Source: IGN2 sp964639955 (lineage in GTDB: Bacteria > Bacteroidota > Ignavibacteria > Ignavibacteriales > Ignavibacteriaceae). Taken from it: a stretch of 8,066 nucleotides of DNA. Below are positions 1-5,633 of this stretch, piece after piece. How positions within the stretch are numbered: position 1 is the stretch's first letter; the number at the start of each line of letters is the position of its first letter. A model generated the notes under the pieces. The model was not told where the DNA came from and searched no databases. It worked only from the letters and a program-made list of their open reading frames with translations. The DNA lies in the NCBI GenBank assembly GCA_964639955.1, contig CAZXGJ010000098.1:1-8066 (forward strand), read 5' to 3'. Position numbers and translations under genes: made by a program.

Positions 1-815
1 TTCTGTATGATAGAAGTAGAAACAGATTTGGATGATATTGTGTTTGCTTCGCGGTTTATCTCCTGGCAGAGAAAATTAAGTTTTCTGCCTGGCTCCTCTT
101 CTTTTTTTATAATTTCCTTAAAAAATTCAAGATGGCTTTTAAGTCTTACATATTCCTCAGTAATGTCCGCCTTATCTGTTAACAAAGCTAATTCAAGATC
201 TAACCGATCTTTTTCAATTTCAACGTTGTCAACCAATTCGGCAACTCTTGCTTTTAAATTATTGTAATGCTCGATAACCGAATTTTTAAATTCTTTTTCA
301 ATAGATAGAACAAGCTTATCAATTTTATTCAGGCGAAGCAACAAATCTTTTTCAAGTGCCTTGCCTTCTTTTTTTTTCATCATTGAAAGACTAAGCAGTG
401 CTTTGTTTATTGCATCTTTAACGATTGAAAAATCCGACGCATTTAGTTTCCACTCTGTGGATGCATAAAGCTCCCTGAAGCTAAGAATATTTTCCAGCTT
501 AATATCTTCTTTTAAACCGGCAGCAGCTTTAATCTTCTTAAGAAAAGTGATATAGTTTTTTAATTTATCTTGATCCAAAGCTGCCATTCCGTTTTCAGTT
601 CCGTTTCTGCTAAGTGAAATAACGAGGTTGATTTTTCCTCTTTTTATTTTTGCTTTGATAATTTCACGGATATCATACTCAAAAATTGAAAGTGCTGGTG
701 GAAGCTTTAGAAAAATTTCAAAATACCTGCTGTTAATGCTTTTAATTTCAGCTTCGGCTGAAAGCTTTTTGTTTCCGGCTCTTCCTTTTCCATAGCCGGT
801 CATGCTGTAAATCAT
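1..815 (-). CDS. yicC: YicC/YloC-family endoribonuclease, 3' end cut by window edge
   Basis: Cytoplasmic endoribonuclease of the YicC/YloC family; E. coli YicC and B. subtilis YloC are reported to cleave RNA. The window holds 271 codons with no stop. Family hallmarks are clear: the N-terminus MIYSMTGYGKG matches the M-x-x-S-M-T-G-[FY]-G start, KSINSRYFE (25-33) matches the VRSVNxRYL segment, and RGKINL is at 59-64. LLTDKADITEEYVRL is at 211-225, and GRKLNFLCQEINREANT at 243-259 is followed by SSKS. The family is about 290 residues long, so only some 20 C-terminal residues should be missing. The ATG at 815-813 is preceded by AAGGA (819-823), with a short 3-base spacer, and by a good promoter at 838-868. 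A 187-base gap separates it from the Omp85 gene upstream, so it probably starts its own transcript. In many bacteria the next gene is gmk (guanylate kinase), but that lies outside. The family call is very secure; the precise RNA targets are unknown. Confidence 0.95.
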   Translation of the reverse strand, partial: MIYSMTGYGKGRAGNKKLSAEAEIKSINSRYFEIFLKLPPALSIFEYDIREIIKAKIKRGKINLVISLSRNGTENGMAALDQDKLKNYITFLKKIKAAAGLKEDIKLENILSFRELYASTEWKLNASDFSIVKDAINKALLSLSMMKKKEGKALEKDLLLRLNKIDKLVLSIEKEFKNSVIEHYNNLKARVAELVDNVEIEKDRLDLELALLTDKADITEEYVRLKSHLEFFKEIIKKEEEPGRKLNFLCQEINREANTISSKSVSTSIIQ

Positions 816-837
816 AATTCCTTCTTAAAAAGTTGAG

Positions 838-868
838 CAAAATTACTTAAATACGAAGTGCATTCAAA
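838..868 (-). promoter_or_regulatory. Bacteroidota-type promoter for yicC
   Basis: On the minus strand TTTG (868-865) is followed after exactly 19 bases by TAATTTTG (845-838). This is a full match to the TTTG / TAnnTTTG pair (-33 and -7 elements) recognised by the primary sigma factor of Bacteroidota. Transcription would begin near 831-833, giving a leader of about 16-18 bases that holds the AAGGA ribosome site. The match is read directly; use of this consensus in the source organism is inferred. Confidence 0.65.
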
Positions 869-960
869 GAAAAAGATACTTATTAAGGCATGTAAGTATG
901 CAATATCTCAGGTTAAATGTACGACGGAAATGTGGGGTTGTTTTACCGGGGGAAATAATA

Positions 961-1003
961 ATGTCAAAGAAATTTTGACGGTATAAGAATAGGCCTTTCT
1001 TAT
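961..1003 (-). terminator. Possible weak terminator after the Omp85 gene
   Basis: Two adjacent AT-rich inverted repeats follow the Omp85 stop. One pairs ATAAGAA (983-989) with TTCTTAT (997-1003), around a spacer containing the palindrome AGGCCT, and it overlaps the stop codon. The other pairs GTCAAA (963-968) with TTTGAC (974-979) and is followed on the minus strand by ATTATTATTT. The stems are short and GC-poor and there is no pure U-run, so termination here is only a possibility. Confidence 0.25.
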
Positions 1004-3048
1004 CAGAATGCTTCACCAATACCAAAGTGGAAAACCATTGTTTCAAAGAATTGTTTGTCAAAAATAAATTTCTGGTCAGCCGGGTCGTAAAACTTAAACC
1101 CAAAATCTATTCTGAACGGTGCAAAAGGCGAATAGTATCGTAAGCCGGTACCGATAGCCACGGCAACACCATCAAGCCTGAGATCTTTCAGGGCATTCCA
1201 GGTATTCCCATAATCAAGGAAGCAGGCAAAGCCAAAATCATTTTCAAATCGTCTCCGGTATTCAAAGCTTCCCTCGAGCAGAAAAATACCGCCTCTTATC
1301 CTGTACTGCTCATTTATGCTGGGTGGGAAAAGATCATCAATCGGGTTTTGTGGTATCAGGTCCCTTGCTTTCCAGCCTCTTACCGAGTTGCTTCCACCGG
1401 CAAAAAATGTTTGGTTTGGAGATACTAATGCGGCATCGCCGCTGAGCATAGAAATATAACCCGTTTTAAATTTACCGGCGAATACTGTGTTTTTGTCTCT
1501 GGATACTGCCAGGTAATGTGCATAAGTAAACTGCAATTTTAAGTAATAGCCTAAAGAATCGACAAGATTTATTATTGCATTTTCGCTAAAGCTTTTTAAA
1601 TCCCACTTAACATCTGCAGAAGATATTTCAGTAATAAGGGATAAAGTTCTTCCTGCCGAAGGATAAAAAATATCATTTGTGGTGGTAGAGCCTATTTCAG
1701 TACCCAGGGAAAAAGTAAACGTACGCGGGCTTACGCCAAAAGTGTCTTCTTCAAGCACAAAAAGCGGGACTTCATACGAAAGTCTTTCGAATCTTAAATA
1801 AGGAGTAAGCAGATTTACGAAAGTATAACTTGGCATATCAAAAGTAGAAGTAAAAACCGCACCGAAGTTTTTATAATCAATAGAAGAGATAGTGTAAGAT
1901 TTAAGAAATCCTTCCAGCCTGCCTGCGATATTTCTTGTAAAAAGAAATGGCTGTTCTATAATTGCAGAGAGATCAATTTCCGATTGTAAGCTTTCAAAGA
2001 AATCATCCTGATCAAAATTAATATTCGAAATATCCCTTAGCCTGAACCTAGCACGCAGAGTAAGTTTACGTGCATCGCCAAGAAAATTCTTTCTTACATA
2101 GCTTGCACCTACACCGGCATTGAAGGTGTTTAATTCGTTATCGGCAAATACTTCCGGTGAGACTTCGTTTAATGTACCGATATTGCCTGTTATTAAAAGC
2201 GGTACACCGGAACCAGCCGTGTCACTTAAAACGGGATTTAAACTTACGTTGTTAAACAGCCCCGTACGCGCCAGTCTTACCCTGCTCTTGTAAAGTTCGT
2301 CTTCCTTGTAAGCATCACCGGGATTTATATTACAGACATATTTAATAAGATTATCACTCACCTCCGATTCGCCTTCTCCGCTTTTCTCAACTCTTACTTC
2401 GTTAAAATTGTACCATTTACCAACAGAAAAAAAAGAATTCAAATCAACTTTATTATTAATTGTATCTATGCGTATAAGCGAGCTATCGTATGAAGCCAGC
2501 ATATGCCCGTTGTTTCTTAAAAAGCTAATAATTTTTTCGTTATTTTCCTCCACCAAATCCTGTGTAAATCTTAAATCGGCCGGATATTCAAGGAACGGAC
2601 TGATTTGCGAGCGTCCGAATTCGTCTAATGATTCAAGCCCGGAAGTATTAGTAACACCATAAGTAAAGGCTTCGTTTTCTGTGATTATAAATTCAAGTTC
2701 AGCTTCACCGGCAGCAGAATCGATTTCAAAACGGTACTGGATATCAGCTTTAAAGAACCCGTTAACTGTATAAAAAGATTTAAGCGAAATTACATCGATA
2801 AGTATAGAAGTAGAATCAAAATAATTTGGCGGCGAGCCAAGGAATGTAAAAGAGTTGAGAAACCTCCACAACCACCAGGGATTTTCTTCACTTTGCAAAA
2901 CTGCTTTCAGATCGCTGTCTGAAAAAGAATTGTTGCCTGAAAAGTTTATTTCAGCCAGCTCCAAATTTTCCGCTTCCTGTGCAAGACAGCTAAAACACGA
3001 GAGGCTTAAAAAAATAAAAACTGCAGACAGATGTGAAATTAGTTTCAT
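1003..3048 (-). CDS. Omp85-superfamily outer-membrane protein (three POTRA domains plus barrel, TamA/BamA-like)
   Basis: Outer-membrane insertase or translocase of the Omp85 superfamily, 681 residues. Residues 1-24 are a signal peptide ending near CLAQ. Three POTRA-like units follow at about 30-123, 128-212 and 215-288, and a 16-strand-type barrel runs from about 308 to the end. Barrel hallmarks are FFAGGSNSVRGW (548-559; the loop-6 VRG[FY] motif, with Trp last), FLDYGNTW (610-617), and a C-terminal strand ending in Phe (FHFGIGEAF), as barrel signals do. Three POTRAs and this length fit TamA-like proteins better than the usual five-POTRA BamA, but that split is not certain. The ATG at 3048 is chosen because it gives a clean signal peptide; a TTG at 3063 would add only MPGIL. 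Upstream GGGA is a weak ribosome site. It is the last gene of the cluster, 45 bases after the lipoprotein gene, which suggests that they act together at the outer membrane. Confidence 0.9.
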   Translation of the reverse strand: MKLISHLSAVFIFLSLSCFSCLAQEAENLELAEINFSGNNSFSDSDLKAVLQSEENPWWLWRFLNSFTFLGSPPNYFDSTSILIDVISLKSFYTVNGFFKADIQYRFEIDSAAGEAELEFIITENEAFTYGVTNTSGLESLDEFGRSQISPFLEYPADLRFTQDLVEENNEKIISFLRNNGHMLASYDSSLIRIDTINNKVDLNSFFSVGKWYNFNEVRVEKSGEGESEVSDNLIKYVCNINPGDAYKEDELYKSRVRLARTGLFNNVSLNPVLSDTAGSGVPLLITGNIGTLNEVSPEVFADNELNTFNAGVGASYVRKNFLGDARKLTLRARFRLRDISNINFDQDDFFESLQSEIDLSAIIEQPFLFTRNIAGRLEGFLKSYTISSIDYKNFGAVFTSTFDMPSYTFVNLLTPYLRFERLSYEVPLFVLEEDTFGVSPRTFTFSLGTEIGSTTTNDIFYPSAGRTLSLITEISSADVKWDLKSFSENAIINLVDSLGYYLKLQFTYAHYLAVSRDKNTVFAGKFKTGYISMLSGDAALVSPNQTFFAGGSNSVRGWKARDLIPQNPIDDLFPPSINEQYRIRGGIFLLEGSFEYRRRFENDFGFACFLDYGNTWNALKDLRLDGVAVAIGTGLRYYSPFAPFRIDFGFKFYDPADQKFIFDKQFFETMVFHFGIGEAF

Positions 3049-3093
3049 CAGAATTCCCGGCAAGCGATTATACTTTTTAACCTGTGCCGAATT

Positions 3094-3696
3094 TTATAAT
3101 GCTCTTTCAACAAGCCTCAGATTCGGATAATCTTTTCTGAAGTAACTTATAAAGAAACTCTTTATCATAGAATTTTCTATGTTTTCTGAAAGCTCGAGCG
3201 AAACTCTTCCGCCCGGTACAACCGAGAGATGCGCCGAGTAAGTTTGAAGGTTTTTTAAATCAATAATATGAGAATAAACATCGCCGCCGGCATTGCCAAG
3301 AAAATAATTCTTGGAGTTGTAATAAATAAGTTCGGTATCAAAATCAGAAAATTTAATCTTATCAATTATCGATTGAATAAAAGAGCCTTCAAGCAGTGCG
3401 GTTGAATATTTTACTTTAAACTCTCTGCCTGCCCAGCTAATGAGATGGAATTTTATACCCCAGCTTTTTTGTTCATTAATTTCCACCCCCGCAACTATGG
3501 ATTTAAGGGTATCCGATTCAAAAAATCCCGAACTGGTAAAGGAAATATTATCGCCGATTAATTCTTTTGCCGTCTTAAGCACAAGCTGGGGGTTTTCGAA
3601 TAACTGGTGAGGTGCGGGCTCAGAAGAATTTTTACATCCTGCCAGATACAGAAAGACTATTAAAACACCTGTAAGAACTTTTTTATTTAATAACAA
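3094..3696 (-). CDS. Small predicted lipoprotein of unknown function
   Basis: I do not recognise this 200-residue family. The N-terminus is a textbook lipoprotein signal: NKK at 4-6, a hydrophobic stretch at 7-17, then lipobox LAGC (18-21), making Cys21 the lipidated residue. The mature part is a mixed alpha/beta-looking globular domain with SWAGREFKV (88-96), a GNAGGDVYSHI stretch (134-144), VVPGGRVSLEL (159-169) and a basic, aromatic C-terminal helix (SYFRKDYPNLRL). No catalytic motif is evident. The start is TTG at 3696, supported by AGGGA six bases upstream (3703-3707) and by the perfect signal sequence immediately after it; no ATG or GTG start lies before the lipobox. Its first 14 bases overlap the end of the YkuD gene, so the two are probably translationally coupled. 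The Omp85 gene follows after 45 bases. A role as a periplasmic-face partner of the Omp85 barrel or of the YkuD protein is inferred from context only. Confidence 0.85.
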   Translation of the reverse strand: MLLNKKVLTGVLIVFLYLAGCKNSSEPAPHQLFENPQLVLKTAKELIGDNISFTSSGFFESDTLKSIVAGVEINEQKSWGIKFHLISWAGREFKVKYSTALLEGSFIQSIIDKIKFSDFDTELIYYNSKNYFLGNAGGDVYSHIIDLKNLQTYSAHLSVVPGGRVSLELSENIENSMIKSFFISYFRKDYPNLRLVERAL

Positions 3697-4390
3697 CTTT
3701 AGTCCCTATTTTAATGATTGAATATATTTCATCAATATCCTCATTGCTCAGGGCAATTGAGCCGTTAGTCCAGTTAAATACAAATGGCAGATTTTTATAA
3801 ATATAGTTGAATTTGCCAATACCATGCAGCCCGAGATTGCCTCCCAGATAATTATTGTATCCAATGCAGCCATGGTAATAAAACTGGAAATTAATATCGT
3901 TAAACTCTTTCTGTGAAATCAAACCTTTCCTTAAAGCGTTGGCGGCATCTTCCAGATTTGGGTAGTTTATCTGCAGAAATTTATGATATTTATGTGCTGT
4001 ATCAACCTTGCAAATTTTGTATTCACCAACGGGTGTTGCATTATCATCAGCCCTGGTTTTTACTGAGTTAACAGATTTGCCGAAGCTCGCACGGTAGCTT
4101 TTGATAAGCACACTATCTTCATAAAGACCAACGGTGTAATTTTTACGGTCAACTATCAAGTTAGGATTGTTGAACCGGGTAAATCCCTTTTCCAGCAGTG
4201 CTTCGGAAACAGGAACCGATCGTATTTCATTTAAGATTAAACCGTAAAGAAGTGCACAAACGATAAAAAGCAGTATGGCAGCGGTTAGATACAGAATATT
4301 CCTTGCGATACCTACGTTTATATAATCTGCAATCCGTATCGGGCCGAATTTTTTATCTTTTAGTTTTTCTAATATTTTTAATTTTGCCAA
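3683..4390 (-). CDS. Membrane-anchored L,D-transpeptidase-fold (YkuD) protein with Ser at the catalytic Cys position
   Basis: YkuD-domain proteins form 3-3 peptidoglycan cross-links, or attach or release proteins at peptidoglycan, through a catalytic Cys in a HG...GCx motif. This 235-residue protein has a basic cytoplasmic N-terminus, one membrane helix (about 31-54) and a periplasmic domain. It keeps the family landmarks: NPNLIVDRKNYTVGLYEDS (75-93), TPVGEYKI (119-126), and GGNLGLHGIG (183-192) with the conserved His189. The active-site stretch reads NWTNGSIALSNEDIDEIY (206-223), where related proteins have GCIA or GCIR, so Ser211 (codon TCA) replaces the nucleophile. The protein may be inactive, serine-dependent or a binding module. 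Another Cys (175, in HGCIG) lies elsewhere. Start: TTG at 4390 is the only normal start after an in-frame stop about 15 bases upstream; its ribosome site is poor. It is first of the three-gene cluster and overlaps the lipoprotein gene by 14 bases. The fold is confident; transpeptidase activity is not. Confidence 0.85.
   Translation of the reverse strand: MAKLKILEKLKDKKFGPIRIADYINVGIARNILYLTAAILLFIVCALLYGLILNEIRSVPVSEALLEKGFTRFNNPNLIVDRKNYTVGLYEDSVLIKSYRASFGKSVNSVKTRADDNATPVGEYKICKVDTAHKYHKFLQINYPNLEDAANALRKGLISQKEFNDINFQFYYHGCIGYNNYLGGNLGLHGIGKFNYIYKNLPFVFNWTNGSIALSNEDIDEIYSIIKIGTKVVIK
3703..3707 (-). promoter_or_regulatory. Ribosome binding site that fixes the TTG start of the lipoprotein gene
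   Basis: On the minus strand AGGGA sits six bases before the TTG at 3696, inside the last codons of the YkuD gene. It is a good Shine-Dalgarno match in a window where most starts have poor ones, and it supports the 14-base gene overlap. Confidence 0.6.
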
Positions 4391-4485
4391 GAATAACCCG
4401 GATAATCTTTAATTTTATCAGCACAAAATTTAATTAAAAATCGTATAAGATTTGATTTGCCGGTTTTCGACCGATTAATAAAAAG
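4391..4485. promoter_or_regulatory. Divergent intergenic region between the YkuD and CapA genes
   Basis: These 95 AT-rich bases must hold promoters for both the minus-strand envelope cluster and the plus-strand CapA gene. No full TAnnTTTG element is present. Near misses with a 3-base instead of 2-base spacer occur on each strand: TAAGATTTG on plus (4446-4454) and TAAATTTTG on minus (4424-4432). Neither has a convincing TTTG at the right upstream distance. The promoter positions are therefore left open. Confidence 0.5.
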
Positions 4486-5586
4486 ATGAAACTTCAAATT
4501 CGTATTCTTATTACTCTCTGTTTTGCGTTTAATTTTATAACAAGCGGACAAATTACAATAAAAGCTGTCGGCGATATAATGCTTGGTTCTGTAACCCCAA
4601 AAACTATTCTGCCTCCTGATAACGGGGTTGAATTTACTGAATCTATAGGTGAATATTTAAGCGGCACCAATATTGTTTTCGGAAATCTTGAAGGTGCGTT
4701 AATTAAAAATGATATGAAACCTAAAAAGTGCAAAGAGGAATCACGCAAAGCAGAGATATGTTTTGAGTTTGGTATGCCCGAACATTTGGCTGTCTCATTT
4801 CAGAAGATGGGCTTTACGGTTTTAAATTTGGATAACAATCACTCTGAAGATTACGGTTTGGAAGGTTACGAGTTTACTAAGCAAAAACTTTCTGAGTTGG
4901 GAATAAGCTTTGCACCAAAGCGGGGATTTGCTTCTTTAACAATTAAGGAAAAACGAATAGCAGTCGTTGCCTTCGGATATTCCGATAACTCATACAACAT
5001 TTCTGATTTGACCAACACCAAAGAAGTCATTTCATCTTTAAAGAAAGAATTTGATATTGTAATTGTTTCATTCCACGGCGGCGCTGAAGGGAAGAATGCA
5101 CAAAATGTTAAAAACGAAACCGAATTCTTTCTTGGTGAGAACAGGGGAAATGTTTATGCCTTTGCACACACAGCAATTGATGCAGGTGCTGATCTTGTGA
5201 TTGGACACGGTCCTCACGTTTTGAGAGCTTTCGAAACCTATAAAGGTAAACTAATTGTTTACTCGATGGGTAACTTTTTAACATATGGAAATATGAATAT
5301 AAGCGGAGTTACAGGCGTTACAGCTATTCTAAAAGTTGAACTCGATGAAAGCTCAGGTGATTTTTTGAGAGGAAAGATAATTCCCGTAAGGCAGGTTGAC
5401 AAAGGAATACCAGTTTACGACGAATCGTATGAAGCAGTTGATGTTATTACGAATTTGACAAAACAGGATTTTCCGGATTCAAAAATTATTTTTACAAATA
5501 CAGGTTCGATATATAATTCCAGAATAATACCACCGGATTACAAACCTGCCGAAGATCTTAGGAGAATAAAATATTTAGTGAGATAA
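4486..5586 (+). CDS. CapA-family (poly-gamma-glutamate capsule type) exported metallophosphoesterase-like protein
   Basis: CapA-family proteins have a calcineurin-like phosphoesterase fold with metal-binding residues. The founding member takes part in poly-gamma-glutamate capsule synthesis or export, but many relatives have no proven substrate. This 366-residue protein has a signal peptide (about 1-21) and then the family motifs in order: AVGDIMLG (27-34), FGNLEGAL (65-72), NLDNNHSEDYG (114-124), SFHGGAEG (195-202), and IGHGPHVLRAFE (239-250), followed by YSMGNFLTYG (259-268). SFHGGAEG differs from the HWGxEY of classical CapA and fits a separate exported subgroup. All expected metal-ligand positions (Asp30, Asn67, Glu69, Asn118, His119, His197, His241, His244) are present. 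ATG 4486 follows an A-rich tract without a Shine-Dalgarno sequence. It stands alone on the plus strand, divergent from the YkuD cluster and ended by the hairpin at 5588-5611. No capB or capC neighbour is visible, so true polyglutamate synthesis is doubtful. Confidence 0.88.
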   Translation: MKLQIRILITLCFAFNFITSGQITIKAVGDIMLGSVTPKTILPPDNGVEFTESIGEYLSGTNIVFGNLEGALIKNDMKPKKCKEESRKAEICFEFGMPEHLAVSFQKMGFTVLNLDNNHSEDYGLEGYEFTKQKLSELGISFAPKRGFASLTIKEKRIAVVAFGYSDNSYNISDLTNTKEVISSLKKEFDIVIVSFHGGAEGKNAQNVKNETEFFLGENRGNVYAFAHTAIDAGADLVIGHGPHVLRAFETYKGKLIVYSMGNFLTYGNMNISGVTGVTAILKVELDESSGDFLRGKIIPVRQVDKGIPVYDESYEAVDVITNLTKQDFPDSKIIFTNTGSIYNSRIIPPDYKPAEDLRRIKYLVR

Positions 5587-5587
5587 A

Positions 5588-5611
5588 AAACCCGATCCTT
5601 AGACCGGGTTT
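5588..5611. terminator. Bidirectional intrinsic terminator between convergent genes
   Basis: AAACCCG (5588-5594) pairs perfectly with CGGGTTT (5605-5611). Inside, TC (5596-5597) can pair with GA (5602-5603) after one mismatch, leaving the loop CTTA. On the minus strand the stem runs into six T, an ideal tail for the beta-helix gene ending at 5634. On the plus strand it is followed by the weaker TTTCTATTT, two bases after the CapA stop. It fills most of the 47-base convergent gap. Confidence 0.85.
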
Positions 5612-5633
5612 CTATTTAGAAAAATAAGTCGAT

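Noticed and set aside
864..1103. A 79-codon minus-strand open frame across the yicC/Omp85 spacer
   Set aside because: It overlaps the end of the Omp85 gene in another frame, lacks a ribosome site and contains the two inverted repeats; its product resembles no protein.
2996..3048. Lipoprotein signal in the Omp85 protein, because of Cys18 and Cys21 near the signal end
   Set aside because: The residues before each Cys (SLS and CFS) do not fit a lipobox, and a barrel protein with a cleavage site at CLAQ is expected to use signal peptidase I.
3049..3063. TTG at 3063 as the start of the Omp85 gene
   Set aside because: It adds only MPGIL ahead of a natural MKLISHLS signal peptide; the ATG at 3048 is the better choice.
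4444..4454. TATAAGATTTG as a promoter for the CapA gene
   Set aside because: The spacing inside the -7 element is one base too long and no TTTG lies at the expected upstream distance, so it is mentioned only as a near miss.
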